From assembly GCF_014204945.1 (NCBI RefSeq), contig NZ_JACHMN010000002.1, forward strand, positions 186,001-250,000: 64,000 nt of DNA. The letters are read 5' to 3'. A model generated the notes under the pieces. That model saw nothing but the letters and a program-made list of their open reading frames with translations. It searched no databases and had not been told where the DNA came from. The translations under genes and the position numbers were made by a program. Origin of the DNA: Allocatelliglobosispora scoriae. Its GTDB lineage: Bacteria > Actinomycetota > Actinomycetes > Mycobacteriales > Micromonosporaceae. Positions 16,564-24,482 of the stretch are shown in pieces; the first letter of the stretch is position 1; every line of letters begins with the position of its first letter.

Positions 16564-16636
16564 GATCGCGTGGGAACCCGGAAACCGGCCCTTCCTGCGG
16601 TCAAGATTCGCGTTGGTTCCGGGTTCCCACGCGATC
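16564..16636. repeat. Long palindrome C, 20-bp perfect stem
   Basis: Arms GATCGCGTGGGAACCCGGAA (16564-16583) and its exact complement (16617-16636) flank a 33-base loop. It lies after the DUF4383 stop. The sequence is unrelated to palindrome families A and B; no second copy is in this window. Confidence 0.75.
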
Positions 16637-16679
16637 ATCGGCGCGTTTGCGGTGCTCGAGTTACGGGTACTCACCCGAT

Positions 16680-16859
16680 ATGAGCACCCATGGAGGATTC
16701 GACCAGCTCGGACCCGGCGACTATGCCGGTGAGACCGAGGCCGCCCGGGAGCGGGACGTTGAGCAGGTTCCCGTGGTGGCCGACCCGACCCGCCCGACCG
16801 CCACGAACGACGACATCGAACGCCTGCACGAGCCGGTGCCCGAGGCGACCACCCAGTGA
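16680..16859 (+). CDS. Small acidic hypothetical protein
   Basis: A 59-residue hydrophilic, acidic protein (MSTHGGFDQLGPGDYAGETE ... DDIERLHEPVPEATTQ) without membrane segment. It converges on the TetR gene. The ribosome-binding site is poor, and no domain is recognised; low sequence complexity makes the call tentative. Confidence 0.5.
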   Translation: MSTHGGFDQLGPGDYAGETEAARERDVEQVPVVADPTRPTATNDDIERLHEPVPEATTQ

Positions 16860-16880
16860 TTCTTCCCCGCCACGGCGCTG

Positions 16881-17444
16881 TCATCGCGCCGTGGCGGTCC
16901 GCACCTGTTCGAGCAGGTGCTCGGCGACGAGCTCGAAGGGCTCCAGGCTCCGCTCCGCCCGGCTGAGCACCACGGCGCCCTCGCTCGCGGCGATCAGCGT
17001 GACCGCGAACCGGTCGGCCGCCGCCGACGGCAGCCCGCCCTCGGCGAGGAGCCCGCTGAGCCGTTGCCGCCAGCCGCGAAACGCCGCGGCGGCACGCTCC
17101 AGCAACACCGGCGAGTCGGTGGCGACGGTGACCGCGACCACCGCACAGCCGAACGCGTAATCACCCCTGGTCAGCAGCGTGCGCCAGGCGTTGAGGAACG
17201 CCGCCGCCACCTCCTGCGCCGGAGCGCCCGCCGTCCGGTCCAGCAGCTCGAGGGCGCGGGCGGCGGCGTGATCGACCGCGGCGGCGACAAGCTCGTCCTT
17301 GCCGCCGGGAAAGTGGTGATAGACCGACCCGCGGGGCGCGCCGGTCAACTCGAGCACCTCCGAGAACGACGTGCCCTGGATTCCCCGACTGGCGAGGAGC
17401 TGAACGGCACCGTCGATCATGCTGGTACGGACCTTGCCAGCCAT
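16881..17444 (-). CDS. TetR-family regulator
   Basis: A 187-residue repressor. The N-terminal helix-turn-helix reads SMIDGAVQLLASRGIQGTSFSEVLELTGAPRGSVYHHFPGGKDELVAAAV; the C-terminal ligand domain (GDYAFGCAVVAVTVATDSPVLLERAAAAFRGW) resembles the YxaF/LmrA subgroup. ATG at 17444 is preceded by AAGGAGGT. Two related dyads in the 77-bp spacer to the tautomerase gene would let it repress both itself and that gene. Confidence 0.92.
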   Translation of the reverse strand: MAGKVRTSMIDGAVQLLASRGIQGTSFSEVLELTGAPRGSVYHHFPGGKDELVAAAVDHAAARALELLDRTAGAPAQEVAAAFLNAWRTLLTRGDYAFGCAVVAVTVATDSPVLLERAAAAFRGWRQRLSGLLAEGGLPSAAADRFAVTLIAASEGAVVLSRAERSLEPFELVAEHLLEQVRTATAR

Positions 17445-17458
17445 CTGACCTCCTTGAC

Positions 17459-17499
17459 TATGACGGTCGTCATAATCTAGCGTTATGTAGGTCATCATA
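17459..17499. promoter_or_regulatory. Paired TetR operators between tetR and tautomerase
   Basis: TATGACG-GT-CGTCATA (17459-17474) is a perfect 16-bp dyad. TATGTAGGTCATCATA (17484-17499) is an imperfect second copy with centre-to-centre spacing of 25 bp. Both lie between the divergent genes. Confidence 0.7.
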
Positions 17500-17521
17500 G
17501 TTTTCGGACGAGGAGTTCGCC

Positions 17522-17965
17522 ATGCCCATGATCGATGTCTACGCGCCCGACGATCTGTTCCCCGCCGACGCCGACGCCCGGCTCGGCGGCGAGCTCACCC
17601 ACGCGGTGCTGCGCGCCGAGGGCGTCACCGCACCGGGGCCGTTCCACCTGGACAACACCGCGGCCTTCATCCACCGGCTGCCCGCGACGGCCGTCTCCAC
17701 CGCCAGCACGCCGTCGGCCCGCAGCGTCCGGGTGCAGATCATCACCCCGCCCGGCTCGCTCAACCGCGAGGGACAGAAGCAGATCGTCCGGGAGGCGACC
17801 GAGATCGTCGCGAAGATCGCGGGCGACGAGACGCTGAAGGCCCGCACCTGGGTGGTCCTCACCGAGGCGGCCGAGGGCGGCTGGGGCCTGTCCGGCACCG
17901 CCTTCGGCGTCGAGGAGTTCACCGCTCTGCGGGACAGGGCCGCTGCGGCCCGCACGACCGCGTAA
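17522..17965 (+). CDS. Tautomerase-family protein
   Basis: A 147-residue protein of the tautomerase/MIF superfamily. The mature N-terminus would be the catalytic Pro2 (MPMIDVYAPDDLFP). The second half carries SVRVQIITPPGSLNREGQKQIVREATEIVAKIAGDETLKARTWVVLTEAAEGGWGLSGTAFG, the usual tautomerase strand-helix-strand with the Gly-rich end. Divergent from and probably controlled by the TetR gene. A role in handling an aromatic or unsaturated acid is possible; the substrate is unknown. Confidence 0.85.
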   Translation: MPMIDVYAPDDLFPADADARLGGELTHAVLRAEGVTAPGPFHLDNTAAFIHRLPATAVSTASTPSARSVRVQIITPPGSLNREGQKQIVREATEIVAKIAGDETLKARTWVVLTEAAEGGWGLSGTAFGVEEFTALRDRAAAARTTA

Positions 17966-18004
17966 CACCGCCGACAGCATCAAGCGGCGCCTCCTCCTCC
18001 GTCA

Positions 18005-18062
18005 CGGTGTGCAGCAAAGCGTGGCCATTTCGCTGCGCGAGGCCACGCTTTGATGCACACCG
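18005..18062. repeat. Palindrome family B, copy 1
   Basis: A 22-bp stem with one mismatch and a 14-base loop lies between the convergent tautomerase and citrate synthase genes. Core arm: GCAAAGCGTGGCC. The stem core and loop (ATTTCGC...CGCGA) recur at 36804-36869. Confidence 0.85.
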
Positions 18063-18096
18063 CGTCAGGGGCGCGACGCCCCCGGTCGAACGAGGT

Positions 18097-19380
18097 CTAT
18101 CGCTGGTCGGCCGGGACATAGGGGCGCTCGGGAGCACCCGTGTAGAGCTGCCGCGGGCGGCCGATCTTGAGGTTGGGCTCGGTCATCATCTCGCGCCACT
18201 GGGCGATCCAGCCGGGCAGCCGGCCGAGCGCGAAGAGCACGGTGAACATCTTCTGCGGGAAGCCCATCGCCTTGTAGATGAGGCCGGTGTAGAAGTCGAC
18301 GTTCGGGTAGAGCTTGCGCGAGACGAAGAAGTCGTCGGCGAGCGCCACCTGCTCCAGCTTCATCGCGATGTCGAGCAGCGGGTCGGGCTTGTGCATCCGC
18401 TCGAGCACGTCCTGCGCGGCCTTCTTCACGATGGCGGCACGCGGGTCGTAGTTCTTGTAGACCCGGTGGCCGAAGCCCATCAGCTTGACGCCCTGCTCCT
18501 TGTTCTTCACCCGGCGGACGAAGCCGTCGACGTCGCCGCCGTCGGCCTGGATCTCGTTGAGCATCTCGAGTACGGCCTGGTTGGCGCCGCCGTGCAGCGG
18601 TCCGAACAGGGCGTTGACGCCGGCCGAGACCGAGGCGAAGAGGTTGGCCTGCGACGAGCCGACCATGCGCACGGTCGCGGTGGAGCAGTTCTGCTCGTGG
18701 TCGGCGTGGAGCACGAAGAGCATGTCGAGCACCTTGGCGACGACGGGGTCCACGTCGTACTGCGTGGCCGGGACGCCGAACGTCATCCTCAGGAAGTTCT
18801 CCACGTAGCCCAGGGAGTTGTCCGGGTAGAGGAACGGCTGGCCGATCGACTTCTTGTACGCGTAGGAGGCGATCGTCGGCACCTTGGCGAGCAGGCGGAT
18901 CGTGGTCGCCTGCACCTGGTCGGCGTCGAAGGGGTCGAGGCTGTCCTGGTAGAAGGTGGACAGGGCGCTCACCGCGGAGGAGAGCACCGGCATCGGGTGC
19001 GCGTCGCGCGGGAACCCGTCGAAGAAGCGGCGCAGGTCCTCGTGGAGCAGGGTGTGCATCCGGATCTCGTCGGTGAAGGCCGCGAGCTCGGTCTGCGTCG
19101 GCAGCTCGCCGTAGATCAGCAGGTAGGAGACCTCCAGGAAGGAGGACTTCTCCGCGAGCTGGTCGATCGGGTAGCCCCGGTAGCGCAGGATGCCCGCGTC
19201 GCCGTCGATGTAGGTGATCGCGGAGGCGGTGTTGGCCGTGTTCATGAAGCCGGGGTCGTAGGTGACGTAGCCGGTCTCCTTCAGCAGCGCACTGACATCG
19301 ACGCCGGCCGGGCCTTCGGCCGCGTCGCGGACAGCCATCGACAGTTGTCCGCCGGGGTGGTCAAGATTGACGTCCGCCAT
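18097..19380 (-). CDS. gltA: Citrate synthase
   Basis: A 427-residue hexameric-type citrate synthase that condenses acetyl-CoA and oxaloacetate at the entry to the TCA cycle. Family motifs: TYIDGDAGILRYRGYPIDQLAEKSSFLEVSYLLIYGELP, VLHADHEQNCSTATVRMVGSSQANLFASVSAGVNALFGPLHGGANQAVLEML (active-site His in LHGG) and MGFGHRVYKNYDPRAAIVK (second active-site His). ATG at 19380 with GAGGGA upstream. Two short inverted repeats lie in its leader. Monocistronic. Confidence 0.97.
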   Translation of the reverse strand: MADVNLDHPGGQLSMAVRDAAEGPAGVDVSALLKETGYVTYDPGFMNTANTASAITYIDGDAGILRYRGYPIDQLAEKSSFLEVSYLLIYGELPTQTELAAFTDEIRMHTLLHEDLRRFFDGFPRDAHPMPVLSSAVSALSTFYQDSLDPFDADQVQATTIRLLAKVPTIASYAYKKSIGQPFLYPDNSLGYVENFLRMTFGVPATQYDVDPVVAKVLDMLFVLHADHEQNCSTATVRMVGSSQANLFASVSAGVNALFGPLHGGANQAVLEMLNEIQADGGDVDGFVRRVKNKEQGVKLMGFGHRVYKNYDPRAAIVKKAAQDVLERMHKPDPLLDIAMKLEQVALADDFFVSRKLYPNVDFYTGLIYKAMGFPQKMFTVLFALGRLPGWIAQWREMMTEPNLKIGRPRQLYTGAPERPYVPADQR

Positions 19381-19400
19381 GTGTGTCCCTCGCTCAGCCC

Positions 19401-19437
19401 AGATCTGGATCGGCAGATCTTGTTAGTGATACCTAAC
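19401..19437 (-). promoter_or_regulatory. Dyads in the gltA leader
   Basis: AGATCTG/CAGATCT (19401-19407 and 19414-19420) and GTTAG-TGATAC-CTAAC (19422-19437) stand 20-57 bases before the citrate synthase start. On the minus strand the second reads TTAGGTATCACTAAC, partly resembling the left half of a DtxR/IdeR iron box. Which of them is functional cannot be told. Confidence 0.35.
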
Positions 19438-19580
19438 TCGATCGTAGGTCGTGGATACCCATCAGTATCGTGCCCACCGCGCGCTGAGAGATGAGTCACG
19501 GTCCCGTTACCTTGAGCGCACTTCCTGCCCGAAAGTCTGCCCTTGATACGGCCATGCAAGGACGAAAACGGAGAAACCGG

Positions 19581-19615
19581 CCGGGCCCGCCTCCGCGGAA
19601 CGGAGACGGGCCCGG
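19581..19615 (-). terminator. Terminator of the chitinase gene
   Basis: A 15-bp stem with one G-T type mismatch (CCGGGCCCGCCTCCG against its partner) and loop CGGAA lies 17 bases beyond the chitinase stop on the minus strand. Confidence 0.8.
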
Positions 19616-19631
19616 TGTGGAGCGGGTGGGG

Positions 19632-21029
19632 TTACGGCAGCTGCCAGATCTGGTTCGCGCTGGCTGCGCAGTCCCAGATCTGCAGGCGGGTGCCGTCGGC
19701 CGAGCTGGGGCCGGTGGCATCGAGGCAGCGGCCCGAGACCGGGTTGCGCAGGGTGCCGTTGGCCTGGGCCTGCCACACCTGGGCACCGGTGCCGTTGCAG
19801 TCCCAGATCTGGATCTTGGTGCCATTGGCCGTACCGGCGCTGGTGATGTCCATGCACTTGCCGAGGCCGCGGATGGTGCCGTCGGTGCCGACGGTCCAGG
19901 TCTGGGCCGCGGTGCCGTTGCAGGCGTAGAGCTGCACGGCGGTGCCGTTGGCGGAGCTCGCGGCGGCGATGTCGACACACTTGCCGCCGTAACCGGTGAT
20001 CCGACCCGTACGCCCACCGGGCGGCGGGCTGCTCGGCGGCGTGGTGCCGCCCATGACGGTGTCGTAGATGGCGCTCACCAGCGACGTCGAGCCGGTGGTG
20101 TCCTGCGACAGCTCCCAGTTCATCATGCCGCCCGCGTTGGCCAGGGCCCACGCGGTCTTCGCCTTGATCGTCGGGATGCCGTTGTAGCACTGCTGCGCGC
20201 CGCCCGCGGTGGTGCAGTCACGGTTGGCGTTGGCCGGGTCCATCGCGACGAGCTGGGAGTAGGTGTAGTACCCCGGCCGGCTGTAGAACGGCACACCGAG
20301 GACGGCCTTGCTCGCGGGCAGGCCGCGGCCCTTCCAGAAGTTGACCGACGCGATCGACCAGTTGTAGTTGGCGTGCGGGCTGCCGCCGTCGTAGGCCATG
20401 ATGTTGAGCCAGTCGACGTAGCCGAAGACCGCAGGCTGGACGCCGTTGGCGGTGCCGCCCTCGGAGACCACGGCCGCCGTGAGGATCTTCCCGCGGCTGT
20501 GCATAGCGGTGCTGAGCTGCGACATCAGGGCGGTGTAGTTGTTGCCCGACGTACCCGGGTCCGGGTACTCCCAGTCGATGTCGACACCGTCGAGGTTGTA
20601 CTGGTTGACGAAGTTGACGACGTTGTTGACGAACGCCGTCCGCGCCGTGGCGTTGCCGGCGAGCGACTCGAACGCCGAGTCGTTGCCGTCGTTCCAGCCG
20701 CCGATGGCGATGGAGACCTTCACGTTGCCCGCGTGCGCGAGCGAGACCAGCGACGAGAGCTTCGACGGGTTCTCGATCGCCTGGAGGGTCCCGTTCGCGT
20801 TGGGCAGCGCGAACGCGTAGTTGATGTGCGTGAGCTTGTTGTACTGGATGCTGTTCACACTGCCGGCCCACGAGGGCATGTAGCCGACGCTCTTGAAGTT
20901 GTTCGGCAGCACGACGGCGTTGGCCGGGGTGCTGGTGACCAGGGCTGCGGCGATGCCGGTAGCAGCGGTCGCGAGGGCAACCGCGGCCGCCGCCCAGCGG
21001 CGCCTGCCGCGGATGGGGGTGATGGACAT
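19632..21029 (-). CDS. Secreted GH18 chitinase with ricin-type beta-trefoil
   Basis: A 465-residue secreted enzyme. Signal peptide ends ANA (about residue 38). The GH18 barrel contains SIAIGGWN and the catalytic DGVDIDWE at 147-154 with proton donor Glu154, then WLNIMAYDG and MMNWELSQD. A Pro-rich linker leads to a C-terminal ricin B-like trefoil (about 345-465) with three QxW-like repeats (AAQTWTV, GAQVWQA, ANQIWQL). It should hydrolyse chitin or related GlcNAc polymers with sugar-binding help. ATG at 21029 lies 6 bases from GAAGGG; the ATG two codons earlier is too close. A strong promoter with dyads stands upstream. Confidence 0.95.
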   Translation of the reverse strand: MSITPIRGRRRWAAAAVALATAATGIAAALVTSTPANAVVLPNNFKSVGYMPSWAGSVNSIQYNKLTHINYAFALPNANGTLQAIENPSKLSSLVSLAHAGNVKVSIAIGGWNDGNDSAFESLAGNATARTAFVNNVVNFVNQYNLDGVDIDWEYPDPGTSGNNYTALMSQLSTAMHSRGKILTAAVVSEGGTANGVQPAVFGYVDWLNIMAYDGGSPHANYNWSIASVNFWKGRGLPASKAVLGVPFYSRPGYYTYSQLVAMDPANANRDCTTAGGAQQCYNGIPTIKAKTAWALANAGGMMNWELSQDTTGSTSLVSAIYDTVMGGTTPPSSPPPGGRTGRITGYGGKCVDIAAASSANGTAVQLYACNGTAAQTWTVGTDGTIRGLGKCMDITSAGTANGTKIQIWDCNGTGAQVWQAQANGTLRNPVSGRCLDATGPSSADGTRLQIWDCAASANQIWQLP

Positions 21030-21184
21030 GAACATCCCTTCAAAGCTGTCCGGTGCCGCGGCAGGGGCAGCGCTGCGGCACCGCGGTGGCCCGAGCACAA
21101 CCGTCGTGGGTACGCGGTCAGGGCGCTCGGTTCGGGGCGGTTCTGATCCGAGGGAGTAAGCGGGCCTCACCCCGAGTCATTCGA

Positions 21185-21225
21185 ATATTAGGAAACCTTA
21201 CTATCCGAGTCAATAAAAGTATTGA
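21185..21225 (-). promoter_or_regulatory. Chitinase promoter with two overlapping dyads
   Basis: On the minus strand TTGACT (21208-21213) and TAATAT (21185-21190) are separated by exactly 17 bp, a textbook vegetative promoter and rare in such GC-rich DNA. TAGGAA-ACC-TTACTA (21189-21203) covers the spacer and -10, and TCAATA-AAAG-TATTGA (21210-21225) covers the -35. Both could be repressor sites. The leader to the ATG would be about 150 bases. Confidence 0.7.
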
Positions 21226-21285
21226 ACTAAGAGTCGACAACTGTTCATTCGCAACCGACCCGCCCGCACCCGGCATGATGATCGG

Positions 21286-21885
21286 GTGCTGATCGCAACG
21301 CCCCGTGGTGACGCCAGAGTGGACCTCTACCAGCCGCCCGGCCGGCGCAGACCCGCCGCGCTGCTCGTGCTCGGGCACGGTGCCGGCGGCAGCGTCGACG
21401 CCCCCGACCTGGTGGCCGTCCGCGACGCTGCGGTCGCGGCCGGCGTACGGGTGGCGATGATGACCCAGCCCTACCGCGTCGCCGGAAAGCGAGCACCCGC
21501 CCCGGCCGCCTGGCTGGACGAGGCGTTCGCCGCCGTCCTCACCGAACTCGCACCGGGCAGGCTCCCCCTGATCGTCGGCGGCCGCTCCAGCGGCGCCCGG
21601 GTAGCCTGCCGCACCGCATCCGCCGCAGGCGCCGCCGGTGTGATCTGCCTGGCGTTTCCCCTGCACCCGCCCGGCCGCCCCGACCGGTCCCGCGACGACG
21701 AACTCCCCACCACCATCCCCACCCTGGTGGTCAACGGCGACCGGGACCCCTTCGGCATCCCCCCGGCCCGCCCCGGCGTGGAGGTGGTGGTCCTCCCCGG
21801 CCAGCAACACGACCTCAAACGCGACCCCGCCGCGGTGGCCGAAGCCGTGCTCACCTGGCTGACCAGCCACCACTGGACCCGCTAG
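21286..21885 (+). CDS. Alpha/beta-hydrolase family protein (KANL3/Tex30-like)
   Basis: A 199-residue small alpha/beta-hydrolase: LLVLGHGAGGSVDAPDLVAV (oxyanion region), LIVGGRSSGARVACRTA (nucleophile elbow GRSSGAR with candidate Ser), GVICLAFPLHPPGRP, PTLVVNGDRDPFG (acid) and LPGQQHDLKR (candidate His). This layout matches the KANL3/Tex30-like hydrolases of unknown substrate. Starts at GTG (21286) and ends at palindrome family A copy 3. Confidence 0.87.
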   Translation: MLIATPRGDARVDLYQPPGRRRPAALLVLGHGAGGSVDAPDLVAVRDAAVAAGVRVAMMTQPYRVAGKRAPAPAAWLDEAFAAVLTELAPGRLPLIVGGRSSGARVACRTASAAGAAGVICLAFPLHPPGRPDRSRDDELPTTIPTLVVNGDRDPFGIPPARPGVEVVVLPGQQHDLKRDPAAVAEAVLTWLTSHHWTR

Positions 21886-21889
21886 CCAC

Positions 21890-21922
21890 GATCGGCGCAA
21901 CTCTTGAAGAGTTGCGCCGATC
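21890..21922. repeat. Palindrome family A, copy 3
   Basis: GATCGGCGCAACTCTT, a central G, and the exact complement form a 16-bp stem identical in sequence to the core of copy 1 at 684-728. It lies between convergent genes (stops at 21885 and 21940). Confidence 0.88.
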
Positions 21923-21939
21923 TTGGGCTCTGGAAGCGC

Positions 21940-22239
21940 TCAGCAGTTGGTGTTGGCGGCCGGGACCCAGCCGTCCTGACCCGGCGCCTCGGCACCGTGG
22001 CCGTAGATCCAGACGGTGCCGTAGCCGGGGTCGGAGGCCTGGCCGTGCCAGCGGAAGCCACGCCCGGCCGAGAGGGTGCGCAGCACGAATCCGTCCGGCT
22101 CGCCCCGCAGCCAGGTGTTCTGGTTGAGGTTGCAGAGGAAGCCGGGTGCGTCGCTGGCCGACGCCGGTGCGGCGGCCACCGCCGACCCGGCGAGCACGAC
22201 GACCACGGCCACTGCTGTGTGAAGAAGTCTGCGCTTCAC
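21940..22239 (-). CDS. Small secreted SH3-like protein
   Basis: A 99-residue exported protein: signal peptide VKRRLLHTAVAVVVVLAGSAVAAAPASA, then FLCNLNQNTWLRGEPDGFVLRTLSAGRGFRWHGQASD and VWIYGHGAEAPGQDGWVPAANTNC, an arrangement like bacterial SH3/SH3b folds, with a Cys near each end of the mature part likely to form a disulfide. Many actinobacteria carry such small proteins; ligand unknown. GTG start at 22239 with GGAAGGAA upstream. Confidence 0.82.
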   Translation of the reverse strand: MKRRLLHTAVAVVVVLAGSAVAAAPASASDAPGFLCNLNQNTWLRGEPDGFVLRTLSAGRGFRWHGQASDPGYGTVWIYGHGAEAPGQDGWVPAANTNC

Positions 22240-22322
22240 TGGATTCCTTCCATAGAGGCACTGAAGCTTCCGATTGTGGTCAATGTCCGCGCATGCCGCC
22301 ATCGGAGACGACAACCGCCTGG

Positions 22323-23138
22323 TCACGCCTCGCTCAGGTCGGCCACGACAGCGGCGTGATCCGACGGCCAGACCCCGTCGACCGGCTCGGTTCCGGCCAG
22401 CCGAACCGAGCGGACCTGCCCCGGACCGTGCCAGCGCAGGCCGATGTGGACATAGTCGATGCGGGCGCTCGGTACGGGTCCCACCGCCACGGCCGGATTA
22501 CGGCGGTCCCAGGTGAAGCCCGGATCGGCGGGATCGGCGAACCGCCACGCGTCGATGAAGGACAGCCCCGGGTAGGCCGGCTCAGTGAGCACCCCCTGGA
22601 AGCGGCGGATCTCGTCGGAGTCCGGCATCGCGTTGAAGTCGCCGGTGACGACGGGCGGGTGGGCGTCGACGGATCGGGTCGCGGCGTGCTCGGCGAGCCA
22701 GGTGAGCTGGCGGATGCGGCGGCCGGAGTGCCACGGCATCGAACTCAGGTGCGTCGTGACGAACGGAACGGTCGCGTGCGGCGCGTCGATCAGCGCACTC
22801 AACGCCGGCCGGCTCGCGTCATCGGGCAGCTCGGCGACGTGCGGCTCCCTGATCGGCCAGCGGCTCAGGATCGCCACACCGAAGTCGACGGACGGGTCGC
22901 CGATGCGGTCGTGCCAGCCCTGCTGCTCACCGGCGGGACCCCACGCCCAGTGCATCCCGAGCTCGCCGGCGAGCCACTCGGCGAGGTTGGCGTCCCGGTC
23001 GGCCCAGACCTCCTGGAGGCCGCAGAGGTCGGGCTGCGCTGCGGCGAGGACGGCGAGGATCGCCCGGCGCCGGGCCTGCCAGTCGCCGAACCGCCACCAC
23101 AGGTTCCAGCTCATCACGCGCACACGACACGGTCTCAT
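22323..23138 (-). CDS. Endonuclease/exonuclease/phosphatase-family protein
   Basis: A 271-residue EEP-fold enzyme: VRVMSWNLWWRFGDW (Asn), DLCGLQEVW (metal-binding Glu), VTTHLSSMPWHSG, PPVVTGDFNAMPDSDEIRRF (GDFN), ARIDYVHIG (catalytic Asp) and WPSDHAAVVADL (SDH). All hallmark metal and phosphate ligands of the Mg2+-dependent family are present. No signal peptide, so likely cytoplasmic. Substrate class (DNA, phospholipid or phosphoester) is not decidable. Divergent from the LCP gene. Confidence 0.9.
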   Translation of the reverse strand: MRPCRVRVMSWNLWWRFGDWQARRRAILAVLAAAQPDLCGLQEVWADRDANLAEWLAGELGMHWAWGPAGEQQGWHDRIGDPSVDFGVAILSRWPIREPHVAELPDDASRPALSALIDAPHATVPFVTTHLSSMPWHSGRRIRQLTWLAEHAATRSVDAHPPVVTGDFNAMPDSDEIRRFQGVLTEPAYPGLSFIDAWRFADPADPGFTWDRRNPAVAVGPVPSARIDYVHIGLRWHGPGQVRSVRLAGTEPVDGVWPSDHAAVVADLSEA

Positions 23139-23203
23139 ATCCGGCGGCGATCGTGGACGGCTCTCGGCGTACCAGCCGAGGGGTTGGGGTCGTTGATCCT
23201 CGC

Positions 23204-24370
23204 GTGACGCAGAGAGACCCTGACGGGCGCCCGCGACCGCGCCCCACCGCGAAGCCGGGCCCGCGCCCGGTCAAGAGGTCCAAGCAGGTCTGGCCGATGC
23301 TGCTGATCGGGACCGGGCTGGTGCTGATGCTGGTCGGCGTCGCCGGGTGCGTGGCGGCGAACTCGTTCGTCGGGACGCTCAACGCCAGCGTCGAGACGGG
23401 CGCGGTGCTCGACGACGCGTCGCTCAAGCAGGACCTGTCGGCCGGGCGCAACCTGCGCGGGCCGATCGACCTGCTGCTGCTGGGGCTCGACACCCGCAGC
23501 GACTGGGAGGAGAACACGTCGCGCGCGGACTCGATCCTGGTGCTGCACGTGCCCGCCTCGCACGACCAGGCCTATCTCATGTCGATCCCCCGCGACGCGC
23601 TGGTGGAGATCCCGCCCTACCCGAAGGCGGGCTTCTACGGTACGCAGGAGAAGGCGAACGCGGCCTACTACTTCGGGTCGCAGAACGGCCTGGGGTGGCG
23701 GGGCGGAGCGGCGCTGACCGCGAAGATGGTGCACGAGGTCACCGGGCTCACCTTCAGCGGCGTCGTCGTGATCGACTTCAAGGGCTTCCGGGGGATCATC
23801 GACGCGCTCGGCTCCGTCCGCATGTGCGTGGACCAGGAGACGATCTCCGACCACTACGTCGTGGAGGACGGCAAGCCCGTCTACGCCAAGGGCAAGCCCA
23901 CCGGGGTCTACTACCGCAACAGCTACGTCCACGAGCCCGGCTGCCGGGAGATGCCGGGCTGGGAGGCGCTGGACTTCGCCCGGCAGCGCAAGGGCGGGCC
24001 CAACGGCGACTACGACCGCCAGCGCCACCAGCAGCAGCTCCTCAAGGCGATCGCGACGAAGGCGACGAGCGCGGGGATCATCACCAACCCGCTGCGGATC
24101 AACGACCTGATCGCCGCGGCCGGGGGCTCGCTGAAGATCGACACCGGCCGGGCGGACCTCACCGACTTCGCCTTCACCCTCAAGTCGCTCGCCACCGCCG
24201 ACCTGGTGATGCTCAAGACCAACGGCGGCACCTTCAACAGCGCGCAGATCCGCAAGACCAGCGCCGAGCTGCTCGACGACGAGACGCTGGAGATGTTCAC
24301 GGCCGCCGCCGAGGACCGGCTCGGGCTCTTCGTCCTCGACCACCCCGAGGTCCTCATCGACAGCAGGTGA
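23204..24370 (+). CDS. LytR-CpsA-Psr (LCP) family cell-wall enzyme
   Basis: About 388 residues: basic Pro-rich cytoplasmic tail, one transmembrane helix (WPMLLIGTGLVLMLVGVAGCVAA) and an extracellular LCP domain with DLLLLGLDTRSDWEENTSRADSILVLHV, YLMSIPRDALVEIP, GVVVIDFKGFRGIIDALG and DFARQRKGGPNGDYDRQRHQQQLLKAI. LCP proteins transfer polyprenyl-linked polymers such as teichoic acids or arabinogalactan onto peptidoglycan. Start is uncertain: GTG at 23204 leaves room for a promoter, while the GTG at 23153 would begin only 15 bases from the divergent gene. Confidence 0.9.
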   Translation: MTQRDPDGRPRPRPTAKPGPRPVKRSKQVWPMLLIGTGLVLMLVGVAGCVAANSFVGTLNASVETGAVLDDASLKQDLSAGRNLRGPIDLLLLGLDTRSDWEENTSRADSILVLHVPASHDQAYLMSIPRDALVEIPPYPKAGFYGTQEKANAAYYFGSQNGLGWRGGAALTAKMVHEVTGLTFSGVVVIDFKGFRGIIDALGSVRMCVDQETISDHYVVEDGKPVYAKGKPTGVYYRNSYVHEPGCREMPGWEALDFARQRKGGPNGDYDRQRHQQQLLKAIATKATSAGIITNPLRINDLIAAAGGSLKIDTGRADLTDFAFTLKSLATADLVMLKTNGGTFNSAQIRKTSAELLDDETLEMFTAAAEDRLGLFVLDHPEVLIDSR

Positions 24371-24482
24371 GTGCCCGTCATGTGGCCGCCGGCGGCGTTG
24401 CTCGTCGCCTCATGTGCAAAGGGCGCACACGGCGGCGCCGGGCGCCTTGCCGGCAACCACATGTCGGGCACTCTCACTATTA

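Noticed and set aside
18007-19494. A 495-codon plus-strand frame
   Set aside because: It lies opposite citrate synthase and spans palindrome family B; its composition is Val/Asp/Arg-rich shadow text.
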